64,000 nucleotides of DNA from COE1 sp910588595. GTDB lineage: Bacteria; Bacillota; Clostridia; Lachnospirales; Lachnospiraceae. Below are positions 27,460 to 36,727 of the stretch, piece after piece. Position 1 is the stretch's first letter. Each line of letters begins with the position of its first letter. Both the position numbers and the translations under genes were made by a program. The stretch is taken from positions 121,672-185,671 of the forward strand of contig CARDBT010000001.1 of the NCBI GenBank assembly GCA_948957135.1, in the 5' to 3' direction. Below the pieces are notes generated by a model. The model ran no database searches. It was not told where the DNA came from and saw nothing but the letters and a program-made list of their open reading frames with translations.

Positions 27460-29235
27460 TTACAGTGCTGTTACCAGCGAATTTTTGAATGTATCAATAT
27501 CATTTGCCGCAAACAACCCGGCAAAGTTTACACCTGCTCCGGCAAGCTGTTTCGACGCAGTCTCATATCTCTTCGCCGCATACTCCGCTTCCTGCATATG
27601 TCCCTTGTCGGGGTTCGTGACCGCTAATGTAGCTGCAATTTTCCGCAGTCCAAACTTTTCGTCGGTCAGATCATGCACAGCTCCCCATAGACCTTCCTTG
27701 ATCAGGTTCGTTTCTTTTGCATCCGTATTGTTCACCTGCTTTTTGGCAATATGCATACCCACAGTAGACAAAAGCATACTGACATTCGTCATCGCCCCAA
27801 AACGAGCAGCGTGCGCTATTGCCTGTGGCCGCTCATCAGCTGAACCATATGTTGCCTTAGTCTTTGAGAACGTTGCACCCAGCCCCAAGGTGGCTGTGAT
27901 AAGCCCGGTCGAAACATTGGCCAGCGCCAGATTACTCTTGCTGATCATTCTCTCTCGCGCCAGATACGTCGCAAGCACAGCCTTCTCCTCCGCATCGACA
28001 TCCGGACGCTCTAATAAACTCATCACTTTCTCTTTTGGAATTTTCGTCTTGGACAAACGCCGTCTCTTCTTCGCTTTACCCTGTTGCGCATTTTCCTGTG
28101 CCGCCTCGCCGCCGTCCATCTGATATTTTTTCAATATTTCCGATACCGTTCCTTCTTCAGCCTTCTGCGCCGTTTTAATTGTCTTGTGTCTGGCTGCGAG
28201 CTCGGACAATGTATTGCACACGCTTGTCAGGGCAGAAACCTGTCCTACCATACCGGCAAACGATGAAATATGTCCCAAAAGACCTGCCAGCTGTCCCCAT
28301 CCTCTTCTGTTGGCAAATCCCTGGGCAAGGGAAGCGCCTTTAGAAATCGCCATACCAAAATCCGCCACCAGTCCGATGACCGCGAATGCCTTTTTTCTCG
28401 GCGATGTACTATTTTGCTTAAAAGTCCTAAGCTTTTTGATGATCCCGCGGATTGAATTAATCAGAATCAGGATATCGTTCGCCTTTCCGATAAGGCCGTT
28501 CGCCCTTGTTTTTTTATAGCCCTCATCCGCCATTGCCATGAGCCCGGAAGCGGCGTTTGCCGTCTTTAACGTCTTTCCCGCTTTGTCTAACTTAGAAGAA
28601 TTCAAAAAGCGGTCAAATCGGCTGCCGGACGCTCCTGGTCTCCTGGCATCCAGCGCCTTTGCCTCCGCTGCCGGCTTTTGACCATCCTGCAGCATTTTCG
28701 CATAGATTACCGCCTTGTACAAGTTCCCTTTTCTAAGCTGCATGATAGCTTTCCGGTCGTTAATTGCCCGCTCGTTGGTATCGTTGTCATTACCTCCCCC
28801 GTCCGCTTTGCCCTTTTCTGCATCCAGCTTCTTTAGATCATCAAGCGTATCAAAGGCACGGTCTGGATCGCCTCCTTCTTCCTCCGGCGCCGCATTCTGC
28901 AAGCCAGCCTCAGCCGCAACAGCTGCAAGTTCCTGATTGATGTCATCCCCGGCCAGCTCCTCGTTCCGGGCTGCATTTTGCTGATTCTCCCCCTGCTCTG
29001 GCTGGTTCTCCTCCGGCGCCTCTTGTTCTTCCTGTTCCTCCTCTGGATCTTCTCCCTGCCCTGGCGGAACTTCAGCCTGCACTGGCGGAGCCCCGGCCTC
29101 CGCTGCCGGATTCTCCTCCTCATTTTGTATCGGCTGCATTGCCTGTTGTGCAGCAGGCTCAGGCTGCATTTCCTGTCCTGCAGCAGGCTCTATCTGCTGT
29201 TCTCCCTGGTTTACCTGTCTTACTTCCTCGTCCAT
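27460..29235 (-). CDS. Candidate cargo/effector: acidic disordered N-terminus plus hydrophobic helical domain
   Basis: The protein has about 591 residues and no family I recognise. Residues 1-150 are low-complexity and rich in E, Q, P and A, surely disordered. A basic region follows, then five or so glycine/alanine-rich hydrophobic helices between about 245 and 520 (for example KAFAVIGLVADFGMAISKG and SNLALANVSTGLITATLGLG). These are too polar for ordinary transporters but fit membrane-inserting toxins. Known eCIS effectors often carry a disordered N-terminal packaging region. ATG 29235 has GGGGTG before it. It sits between the cyclase-like gene and the AAA ATPase, where cargo genes are common. 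Toxicity is inference. Confidence 0.6.
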   Translation of the reverse strand: MDEEVRQVNQGEQQIEPAAGQEMQPEPAAQQAMQPIQNEEENPAAEAGAPPVQAEVPPGQGEDPEEEQEEQEAPEENQPEQGENQQNAARNEELAGDDINQELAAVAAEAGLQNAAPEEEGGDPDRAFDTLDDLKKLDAEKGKADGGGNDNDTNERAINDRKAIMQLRKGNLYKAVIYAKMLQDGQKPAAEAKALDARRPGASGSRFDRFLNSSKLDKAGKTLKTANAASGLMAMADEGYKKTRANGLIGKANDILILINSIRGIIKKLRTFKQNSTSPRKKAFAVIGLVADFGMAISKGASLAQGFANRRGWGQLAGLLGHISSFAGMVGQVSALTSVCNTLSELAARHKTIKTAQKAEEGTVSEILKKYQMDGGEAAQENAQQGKAKKRRRLSKTKIPKEKVMSLLERPDVDAEEKAVLATYLARERMISKSNLALANVSTGLITATLGLGATFSKTKATYGSADERPQAIAHAARFGAMTNVSMLLSTVGMHIAKKQVNNTDAKETNLIKEGLWGAVHDLTDEKFGLRKIAATLAVTNPDKGHMQEAEYAAKRYETASKQLAGAGVNFAGLFAANDIDTFKNSLVTAL

Positions 29236-29313
29236 GCTTTCACCCCATTCCTTAGATTCCACTACAGCTTCCTATATCAAGATTTTGCATTTCAAAATCT
29301 TGTATCCTTTTTA

Positions 29314-32067
29314 TCAAAACTTCTCGATCACTGTCTCAACATCCTCACCTGTCATCTGCTTATAATATTGATCGCACCGATACAGGTATTCTTTTGCCGC
29401 CTTATCCTTACGGTACTGCTTCAACACTTCCACAAACACAAGTCTCGCCTCGTAGAATCTCTTTGCAACAAACAATCCCACGCCGCTTTCGAACAATTGT
29501 TTTGTTCTCTCTTTATTATAAAACTCGTCTTCTGTGTCCCCGTCATAGACATCATATACCCGTTCATAGGTATCATTTGCTGTCAGATAAATATTTCCCA
29601 GATACCTTGCATGATAATGATCCTCAAAATCGGGAATCTGCTCATATACCAGATGCGTGATCAAAATATGTGCACCGTACTGGTCTCCTCTCAGCCGCAA
29701 TGTCTTTGCCAGATCTGAATGCGCAGAAATCGCAGTGGCTTCCATGCGCTGTTCGTGTCCGATAACCCCGATCATCACTTGCCCATAACTGATGGCAATG
29801 GTCCTGCCAGTTGCCGACATGTCAGTTTCCGGCATCAGCTGACGCATCAAATTCTGCATATCAATCGCAGCATCCAAAGCTTCTCTGCTCCTGACCGTAA
29901 ATAACGCTGTCAGCCCGGTATCCTCAAAGTGCTCCACCACGCCTGAATGGTTGTTAATCGGCTCCACGAGAAGAGACAGCACTTTATTAATATTGTTGTA
30001 CACCTGCTCTGCGGTAATGGAAACACTCTGTTTGGGATAATCGATGGCATGCAGGGACAGTATCGTAAATTCCCCCGTCATCTGATCTCCCAACTTCACC
30101 TCCTGAACCGACTCCTTACCCAACATATCAAGAATCTTTGCCGGAATAAACTTATAGTAGCCGTCTGAAATTCCCCTGATATCCTGTATATACCGCGCAA
30201 TCTTTAAAGACATTTGATTAAATGCCTGAGAGATATCCGCCACTTCATCATGCCCGTGCACTGCCACAGTGACGCCCAGATCCCCTGCTGCCAGTTTTCC
30301 GGCACACTCTTTCAGGGTCTTTAACGGCCGCAGGAAAATATAAAGAATCACCATCAAAGCCACTGTCAAAGCCGAAAGCAACATAGAAGATGCATTTTTC
30401 AGATGCCACTGATAATACCACACTTGATAATCCTGTATATTTCCGTCAACTGAAACAGCAAGTACTCCATATTTTGTCCCGTCATTGAGCACAAGCGGAA
30501 TATATTGATTCACCCGTTTCCCATTCCGATCCTCATCCGTCTTGTTGACGATCTCATTCGAGTCATACGCCTGGTAAATCTTCTCTAAGACCTCCCCCGC
30601 ATACACCCATTCCACAGGAACACCGCTGTACTCTGACATGGATTCACTGACATACAGTTTTCCTCCATCCGCATGCAAAATGCTGTAGTCATACATACAC
30701 AGCTCTCCCTGCCCTTCTCCGACGTTAATACTGCGGTGACTCAACATCAGGGCACGGTCCCCGGAAGGAAATTTCTTCGCATCTGTCTCAATATTATGTA
30801 TGATATCCTCCTGCAGCAGCTTTCCCAGTGCAGACAAAGCATTTGTCTGATTTCGCTCTAGCTGTTCCCGCATAGTGATGCCTACCCAGTATTCGAGGAA
30901 ACGATCCATCACGAAAAGACCCAGAAGAAACACCAGGCAGAGCCGAATCAGAATCGTCTGAAAATGATATTTCACACGAGCCGTCCAATATGCGCATAAA
31001 ATCGCTGCCACTAAAATGATCCATAGATAGTTCCACAGCATTCGATGCAGCACCGCAGGTATGGTAATGATGATCTCGTCAATGTCCTGATGATATCCTT
31101 TGTAATAGGAACATACAAAGACCAGTCCAACCTCATTCTCTATGCCTGCACAAAAACCATCTCTGGTGCAGTCTAGACTCTGCAGATTTTGAAAGGTAAA
31201 CTTCGGATTGTCTTTTTGGAGTTCTTCCTGTGAGAAGAGGATCTCGGAAGTCTGTTCAGCTATATTGATATAGCGAATAGATTCCTCCTTATAATCCAGG
31301 ACATAGGCGCCTGTTCCATCGTTTGCCAGACTTTTGAATGCTCCTTGCCTGTCGCTTATCCCCTTGATCCATAAATATGCTTTGGAGCCAAATTCTTCTG
31401 AGCCGGGTGTATCCGCTCCAATCTCCTTAGCATACACTTCTCCCGCGTAATTCATCCACAGAAGCACCTTTTCCCTGCTCAAGAAGAACTGAACATTCAG
31501 GTATGGATATTCAACAAGCACTTCCTCTATCACTTCCCTGTTCCCACTCTGATCCAGCGAAAACAGTCTGGCATTTGCCGAATTATTCTCCGAATTGGGA
31601 ATGCCTACATAGTACAGGCAATCGTTCCAGATCCGCTGTATTAGCAACTGGTTATACTCACTGATATCCTTCGTCAGATCATATCCGGTTGCTATCAGTT
31701 TCCCGCGCGCAAAATCACATCGATAAACCTTGTAGCTGAGTCCGTTTTGTACTTCCACATTAATCTCCTCGATCAGCGCATACACATGGTTCTCGTCGTC
31801 GAAAAAGATCTGATCAATGATCCGGTATTTGCCCTTATCATGCTTGTCGCAGAAAATCACATCACCGTTTTTCCCTTCAGGGTCAGAACGAATAATCTTT
31901 AACTCTTCATTGCTGCTCCGATCCACATAATACAGATATCCGTCCTGAAAATGTATCTGTTCTATATAATTTAACCGAATGGTTCTCCCATACAAGGTAA
32001 TTGCCACGATCGCTATAACAGCCGCCGCCACGATGCAAATAATGCCATACATATACTTTTTATTCAT
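29314..32067 (-). CDS. Membrane sensor with HAMP and degenerate class III cyclase domain
   Basis: The protein has about 917 residues: an N-terminal anchor helix, a large external beta-rich region (about 35-345), two helices, a second external sensor-like region, another helix, HAMP (about 590-640), a class III nucleotidyl cyclase homology domain (about 670-850) and a TPR-like tail. The cyclase appears inactive: the first metal aspartate is replaced (ILSLHAIDY instead of the usual F-x-D-I), and the usual IGDAVN-type site reads ISAHSDLAK. The second aspartate (HFEDTGLTALF) remains. It could be a binding or scaffold domain. ATG 32067 has GGGGA before it. It is embedded in the structural operon, which is unusual. 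Confidence 0.8.
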   Translation of the reverse strand: MNKKYMYGIICIVAAAVIAIVAITLYGRTIRLNYIEQIHFQDGYLYYVDRSSNEELKIIRSDPEGKNGDVIFCDKHDKGKYRIIDQIFFDDENHVYALIEEINVEVQNGLSYKVYRCDFARGKLIATGYDLTKDISEYNQLLIQRIWNDCLYYVGIPNSENNSANARLFSLDQSGNREVIEEVLVEYPYLNVQFFLSREKVLLWMNYAGEVYAKEIGADTPGSEEFGSKAYLWIKGISDRQGAFKSLANDGTGAYVLDYKEESIRYINIAEQTSEILFSQEELQKDNPKFTFQNLQSLDCTRDGFCAGIENEVGLVFVCSYYKGYHQDIDEIIITIPAVLHRMLWNYLWIILVAAILCAYWTARVKYHFQTILIRLCLVFLLGLFVMDRFLEYWVGITMREQLERNQTNALSALGKLLQEDIIHNIETDAKKFPSGDRALMLSHRSINVGEGQGELCMYDYSILHADGGKLYVSESMSEYSGVPVEWVYAGEVLEKIYQAYDSNEIVNKTDEDRNGKRVNQYIPLVLNDGTKYGVLAVSVDGNIQDYQVWYYQWHLKNASSMLLSALTVALMVILYIFLRPLKTLKECAGKLAAGDLGVTVAVHGHDEVADISQAFNQMSLKIARYIQDIRGISDGYYKFIPAKILDMLGKESVQEVKLGDQMTGEFTILSLHAIDYPKQSVSITAEQVYNNINKVLSLLVEPINNHSGVVEHFEDTGLTALFTVRSREALDAAIDMQNLMRQLMPETDMSATGRTIAISYGQVMIGVIGHEQRMEATAISAHSDLAKTLRLRGDQYGAHILITHLVYEQIPDFEDHYHARYLGNIYLTANDTYERVYDVYDGDTEDEFYNKERTKQLFESGVGLFVAKRFYEARLVFVEVLKQYRKDKAAKEYLYRCDQYYKQMTGEDVETVIEKF

Positions 32068-32118
32068 ATCTTTTTCCCCGGAATCCATTCTATTGATTGC
32101 TGTAATCTGTTCCGCCTT

Positions 32119-32502
32119 TTATAGCTGCACCGTCTGACAGCCCGGATTGGTAAACTGTATCATTCCTCCGTAGGCGCACGTCAGTTTACATTGATTATTT
32201 ACTGCCGGTTTCCCTCCAACTAGTACTTGGGGAACTCCCGGCGCCCATGGTCCCGCCGGAACAGGAGTGCAGGGCATCGGTGTCAGTGCCCCCATCGCCG
32301 CCGCTGTTGCTGCAGCCACCACGGGATTTGCCATACTCTGGCACATTCCAAAGGGCGGAATATTTACGAACGGTACCGTGTCTGCAATCGATGCAAGCGG
32401 CATAGCCGACACCACCTGCGCTGTCGGCAGAACATTCAGCGTGGATGGCGCCATACCAAAAGAACAAGACATTACAGCGCCTCCTGTCACACATAATCCC
32501 AT
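32119..32502 (-). CDS. PAAR-like tip protein (DUF4280)
   Basis: This 127-residue protein is a clear DUF4280 member, the PAAR-like cone that sharpens the spike of eCIS particles. Family marks are the start MGLCVTGGAVMSCSFGMAPS, the central NIPPFGMCQSMANP, the repeated PMPCTPVPAGPWAPG and the end YGGMIQFTNPG. Cysteines and glycines fit the small cone fold. ATG 32502 follows GGAGGA; the longer reading is non-homologous and overlaps the gene before it. It starts four bases after the preceding stop. The spike genes it should cap (45222-47062) are far upstream in the same operon. Confidence 0.9.
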   Translation of the reverse strand: MGLCVTGGAVMSCSFGMAPSTLNVLPTAQVVSAMPLASIADTVPFVNIPPFGMCQSMANPVVAAATAAAMGALTPMPCTPVPAGPWAPGVPQVLVGGKPAVNNQCKLTCAYGGMIQFTNPGCQTVQL

Positions 32503-32506
32503 AGGT

Positions 32507-33274
32507 TCAGTCCTCCTCCCAAATACAAATCGTTGACAGTTCTTTTTCCTTTGACTGGACAATCTCAATAGATCCCTGCTTCTCTTCTCCTGCTTTTCCA
32601 TAAGCATAGTACATCAGGCACTTTTCCTGCGGAAGTTCCCGAAACAGTACATAAAATTCCCCATTTTCATCTGCGATTGTCTCATGCGCCGGATAGATCA
32701 CAGTATCTTTAATCTGGAAATCCTGCTTCAATGGCTCCCGCAAGCGGTAAAGCTCAGTGTCTTCTTCACTGTTTTTCAAGGTAAAATAAGTGCCTGATGT
32801 CTCCTTTTTCTTACGAATATACCAAAGCGCACCTGCAGTCTTGTTTTTCATGTAAAAAGAGATCTGTTCTTCCCCTTTCTTGTAGCCGTCAAACAGACGG
32901 CAGACGCTCTTGTCATCCTCTGTATGAAATCGCAGGATACTTCCCGGTATCGCTCTGCCCTTGACCGCAGTGTAACCCATCCGCCGGGGATAGGCTGGCG
33001 ACGGGTACATGAGAACATCCTCCAACTCCGCTCCCTGATCGGATTTCACACATATTTTCCTAGACTGATATATCGGTGATTCCACCTCGAACTCAATCTC
33101 TGTATCGGTTGCGTTGATAAACAGAACGTACCCGCCACTTCTTTTTTCGACTTTCCCGCCGGAGAGAGAACGAATCCAAATGCCTGATGATACCGGCTCA
33201 CCAGTCAGCGCATCCCGCAGAAGGACTGCCTTGGATAACTGTATCTTACGATGGATCCCTGTCCCCTGCAGCAT
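32507..33274 (-). CDS. Injection-system accessory protein, unknown fold, beta-rich
   Basis: The protein has about 255 residues, no membrane helix, and I do not recognise it with certainty. The N-terminal 100 residues resemble a beta-sandwich domain (LLRDALTGEPVSSGIWIRS, then VEFEVESPIY-like strands), similar to carboxypeptidase-regulatory/fibronectin-like modules found in eCIS loci. ATG 33274 lies two bases after the DUF4255 stop and has AAGGAGGG before it, so translation is coupled. Position between the cap (DUF4255) and tip (DUF4280) genes suggests a structural or adaptor role. Confidence 0.6.
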   Translation of the reverse strand: MLQGTGIHRKIQLSKAVLLRDALTGEPVSSGIWIRSLSGGKVEKRSGGYVLFINATDTEIEFEVESPIYQSRKICVKSDQGAELEDVLMYPSPAYPRRMGYTAVKGRAIPGSILRFHTEDDKSVCRLFDGYKKGEEQISFYMKNKTAGALWYIRKKKETSGTYFTLKNSEEDTELYRLREPLKQDFQIKDTVIYPAHETIADENGEFYVLFRELPQEKCLMYYAYGKAGEEKQGSIEIVQSKEKELSTICIWEED

Positions 33275-33276
33275 AG

Positions 33277-33855
33277 TTATCCCTCCTTCTCTGCAATGCG
33301 GTAATCGATCTCCCGCACTCTCGTCACAGTCTTTCTTCTGGTAGACTGAATTTCCACAGGTCCCGCTGTATAAAACAGCGATGTCCGATATGCCATATTC
33401 GGCACTGTCCACAACCGCAGTTTTTCCTCTAGCTCCAAATCCTTCATTTGAATACGGATATTGGTTCCTGTCGCTCCCTCCAACGGCGTAAAACGATCCG
33501 GATCCATGGCTGCATGATCCCGGAATGTCTGAATAATTCTGCCCAAAATATGATGCTCCTGGGGAGCCCGATATTTCAGATCGCTCTGCAGATAAAGCGT
33601 GATCATATAGTGCAGGGTCAGATACGTGGAGGGATAGCGCTGGGTATTTCTCCCAATGTTCGTCATCTCATGAGCCTGTATGGAAGTATCTTCGCTCACA
33701 TCATACAGCCACACACCGACTGCAAAGTCTCCATGATCCTCCGGTGAACAGAGCCCGATTTGATCCGGACTGTTCAAAAGCTCCGGAATCAGGGCATCCT
33801 TTAGTAATGCAATCACACCGTTTCCTGTGTCTGCAATTTTGGTATAATCTGACAT
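33277..33855 (-). CDS. Pvc16-type cap/terminator protein (DUF4255)
   Basis: The protein has about 192 residues and belongs to the Pvc16_N (DUF4255) family, which caps the tube-sheath end opposite the baseplate in Afp/PVC particles. It has the family pattern: an N-terminal helix TGNGVIALLKDALIPELL, the VGVWLYDVSED strand, and YLTLHYMITLYLQ. The central segment with the eroded loop HILGRIIQTFRDHA also fits. ATG 33855 has a GGATGG before it. Presence of this gene is one of the best markers that separates eCIS from phage-tail bacteriocins and T6SS. Confidence 0.88.
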   Translation of the reverse strand: MSDYTKIADTGNGVIALLKDALIPELLNSPDQIGLCSPEDHGDFAVGVWLYDVSEDTSIQAHEMTNIGRNTQRYPSTYLTLHYMITLYLQSDLKYRAPQEHHILGRIIQTFRDHAAMDPDRFTPLEGATGTNIRIQMKDLELEEKLRLWTVPNMAYRTSLFYTAGPVEIQSTRRKTVTRVREIDYRIAEKEG

Positions 33856-33908
33856 AACCATCCTTCTCCTTGCAATATCAAACTTTGTTCCGACTTAGAT
33901 ACTTCCGT

Positions 33909-35801
33909 CTACTCTGTCTGTGTCTCCGGAATTTCCGCATCCTCGGCAGGCGCTATGTAATACTCAACCGGTCCTGTAACCGCTTCCTCTCCAGAACTTG
34001 GAATCTCCCCTGCTGCAGGTTCTAGAACAGTTTGTTCCGTAGAATTCGAAACCTCTTCTGCCGGAACTGGCACGCTGTTCTTAAACTGCCCTTCCGCAAG
34101 AATTCTGCCAGTGGATGCTTCGTAAAGTACGCCCTCTCCATGATAGATCCCGTTCACAAAATCCCCTTTGTAGATCAGATTTCCTTTTTCATCCCAAAGA
34201 CTGCCGGTGCCATAAAAGGATCCCTTCATAAATCCGCCGTCGTACATCAAATTTCCTGTTGTGAGATAGTACATTTTTCCCTGCCCGTCATACAGACCTT
34301 TATAAAAGTTCCCGTCATATAGCATTATTTCCGTCCCGGCATCAATCAGCTTTCCAGCTCCCTGGTACAGCCCTTCTGCGAACTCGCCTTCATAAACAGG
34401 AATCTCCTTTTCGGCATCGTACAATTTTCCTGCCCCATTATAATTATCCGCCTGAAAATTTCCCTCATAAACGAGAATCCCCTCTTCGTCAAAGGCTTTT
34501 CCAGAACCTTCCTTCTGACCTTTTACAAAAGATCCATCATATATGAGGATTTCATCGTGATAGAGTTTTCCCGCCCCCTCGTAGGCATTTTCAACAAATT
34601 CGCCCTCGTACAGCAGTACTCCTTCTTCGTACAACTTACCCTTGCCTTCATATGCACCCTTGACAAATTCCCCTTCATAAAGCAGATTGCCTTCCGAGTC
34701 ATATTCTGTTCCTGCACCTTCTTTTTCACCGCGGGAAAAAGTACCTTCATATACTAAGGTGTTATTGTCTATATAAAGCTTTCCTTCTCCCTCTCTCTTT
34801 CCATCCGCAAAATTTCCTTCATAGATCACGCTGTTTCCTGTGCCAAACTCTATGCCGGCTCCTTCCTTTTTCCCTTCCGCAAAGCTTCCTTCATAGATTG
34901 GCTCACCCTCTTCATAGAGCGTTCCCTCTCCTTCATATGTACCCTCTGCATTAATCGTTCCCTCATAGAGTATATTTCCCTTCTCGTCATAGAGAACAAC
35001 CTCTTGCAGTACCGGCACCCCATTCTCGAAAAGTCCCTTTGCAATCACATTCCCGCCCTCGTCATAGAGGGTTCCTTTTCCCTCCGGCACTCCGCTGGCA
35101 AATGTACCCACATACTCCTCTGTTCCGTCTGCAAAATATAATGTGCCATTTCCTTCATACAGGCCATTTTTAAACCCGCCCTGATATACCAGGCTTCCCT
35201 CTTGGGCATAAAGACACCCCTGCCCGTCATATTGATTTAACAGAAAGGTTCCTTTATAACAAAGCTGCTCAGAATTTTTATAATACAACTCCCCCTCGCC
35301 TGAGTAGGCTTCCATCTCAAAGTTTCCATCGTAGAGCAATGCCCCCTCGTACGTGTAGAGCTGTCCTTTCCCATTGATTCTCCCGTCATCCATCTCTCCC
35401 TTGAAAATCAGTGTACCGTCATACTCTGACAAGAGCTCCACCTTGCCGGAATAACCGATCATCTCCGGGGAATTGATCACGATTGTCTTTGTAAAAAACC
35501 ACGACACCAGAACAGGATGCAGCAGCTTGATATACAGAACCGGGAAAATTAACACTGCAGACATCACAACATAGACCATTCTCTTAAGCACATAATAGCG
35601 CCCAATAGAAAAATAGTCTTGAATGGTCCGTTCTTTCTTTCCTTTTTTCTGACTGATCCCCTTGCGGACATCGCTCAAGACCTTTGATGAAAAAGATTCC
35701 GGGCTGACCATCCTCTTCACTTTGCGAATTGCCACCTGAACCGGTGCCGTTAAAATATGCGACAGCTTTCTCGCTGTACGTCCGATCAGTCCGCCCCGCA
35801 T
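33909..35801 (-). CDS. Membrane-anchored MORN-repeat protein
   Basis: The protein has 630 residues. A basic N-terminal cytoplasmic stretch of about 70 residues leads to one hydrophobic helix near 76-100. After it come about 18 MORN repeats of roughly 21-24 residues, each with a GxGxLY-type end (GKGQLY, GEGELY, GAGKLY and so on), and a P/E/T-rich tail. By the positive-inside rule the repeats face outside. MORN repeats form long beta-hairpin rods that bind membranes or proteins. Here they could form a rod or sleeve for the particle. GGAGGG precedes ATG 35801. MORN proteins are not standard parts of Afp/PVC clusters. Confidence 0.88.
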   Translation of the reverse strand: MRGGLIGRTARKLSHILTAPVQVAIRKVKRMVSPESFSSKVLSDVRKGISQKKGKKERTIQDYFSIGRYYVLKRMVYVVMSAVLIFPVLYIKLLHPVLVSWFFTKTIVINSPEMIGYSGKVELLSEYDGTLIFKGEMDDGRINGKGQLYTYEGALLYDGNFEMEAYSGEGELYYKNSEQLCYKGTFLLNQYDGQGCLYAQEGSLVYQGGFKNGLYEGNGTLYFADGTEEYVGTFASGVPEGKGTLYDEGGNVIAKGLFENGVPVLQEVVLYDEKGNILYEGTINAEGTYEGEGTLYEEGEPIYEGSFAEGKKEGAGIEFGTGNSVIYEGNFADGKREGEGKLYIDNNTLVYEGTFSRGEKEGAGTEYDSEGNLLYEGEFVKGAYEGKGKLYEEGVLLYEGEFVENAYEGAGKLYHDEILIYDGSFVKGQKEGSGKAFDEEGILVYEGNFQADNYNGAGKLYDAEKEIPVYEGEFAEGLYQGAGKLIDAGTEIMLYDGNFYKGLYDGQGKMYYLTTGNLMYDGGFMKGSFYGTGSLWDEKGNLIYKGDFVNGIYHGEGVLYEASTGRILAEGQFKNSVPVPAEEVSNSTEQTVLEPAAGEIPSSGEEAVTGPVEYYIAPAEDAEIPETQTE

Positions 35802-35853
35802 ACTCCATCCCTCCTGTCAAAGCGTTTGAACGCATTTGTTGATACGTTATATT

Positions 35854-36720
35854 TTACCGCTCCTGCATATCCAGTGTCCCGATCTGCCCAAATGTAACCC
35901 CGTTGTCCGACATCACCGGATTGGGCAAATTCAGCAATAAATAGAGCGCCGCTGAGATAATCAGAGCCGCCGCAAGCACCGCACGAATCTTTGGAAAGAT
36001 CTGTTTGAGCTTTTCCCATGCGCGCCACCAGATCCTCCTTGGCTGTAACTCCTGCCGCTCACTTTTTGTCAGCACCACCTCATAGATATTGTCATACGCC
36101 ACATAGCAGTCCCACAGATAGTTAAAACGTCCTTCTGCCATATCCCGTGCAAACTTTGTCAGTTCCCGCGAGCTTTTTTGTTCCAGTTCCTTCGCAAACA
36201 ACTCCTGCACAAGTCCGCTGACCCTGCCAATACAATCTTTCTCCTCCACCTTCCAGTAATAATCCACCTCGGTAAAGAAATAGTTAAACTGAGCGCTGAG
36301 GTCCTCCCCGACTACAATATTATCCTTTCGCAGTACTTCGTAAAGAAAGCATTCCGGCATATTTAACAAAAAGATTTGTGCAAAAATATTCTTCATCAAC
36401 AGCAAACGCTCCTGCAAATTACAGTTTCCCCGCTCAAGCACCTGCTGCAGCGTCCTTCCGCTGGCATAGTGAAACACCACATAATATCTGCCGTCCGCAT
36501 TAAAACTTGCGTGCAGATCCTTAAAGGAAAAATTCGTGTTTGCCTTGGTCGTTATCGGCACCAGCTTTCTTGCCAGCTCTAGGTCACTGACGCAGGCAAT
36601 TGTATATTTCACGCCCTCCACCCCGGCATCCGAAGCGGTATAGAGTTGGATCGCTCCGGAGCCTGTGGTCTTGATCTTTGAAATCAGTTCATACTGCCTG
36701 TTTTGAAACTTAATTACCAT
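35854..36720 (-). CDS. Membrane-anchored pseudokinase-like protein
   Basis: The protein has about 288 residues. The first 200 have the layout of a protein-kinase fold: an N-lobe, a hinge-like segment YYVVFHYASGRTLQQVL, a helix bundle, then LRKDNIVVGEDLSAQFNYFF where the catalytic loop and DFG would be. HRD, DFG and the glycine loop are absent, so it should be inactive. A helix near 250-270 (VLAAALIISAALYLLLNL) anchors it, leaving a short external tail. The layout recalls EssB/YukC of type VII secretion, an anchored pseudokinase. That likeness is by architecture only. It begins 7 bases after the preceding gene, so it belongs to the operon. Confidence 0.65.
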   Translation of the reverse strand: MVIKFQNRQYELISKIKTTGSGAIQLYTASDAGVEGVKYTIACVSDLELARKLVPITTKANTNFSFKDLHASFNADGRYYVVFHYASGRTLQQVLERGNCNLQERLLLMKNIFAQIFLLNMPECFLYEVLRKDNIVVGEDLSAQFNYFFTEVDYYWKVEEKDCIGRVSGLVQELFAKELEQKSSRELTKFARDMAEGRFNYLWDCYVAYDNIYEVVLTKSERQELQPRRIWWRAWEKLKQIFPKIRAVLAAALIISAALYLLLNLPNPVMSDNGVTFGQIGTLDMQER

Positions 36721-36727
36721 ATCCGTC

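Noticed and set aside
35584..35835. Frames overlapping the MORN and pseudokinase-like genes
   Set aside because: Shadow frames with no family likeness; the annotated genes have clear ribosome sites and repeats.
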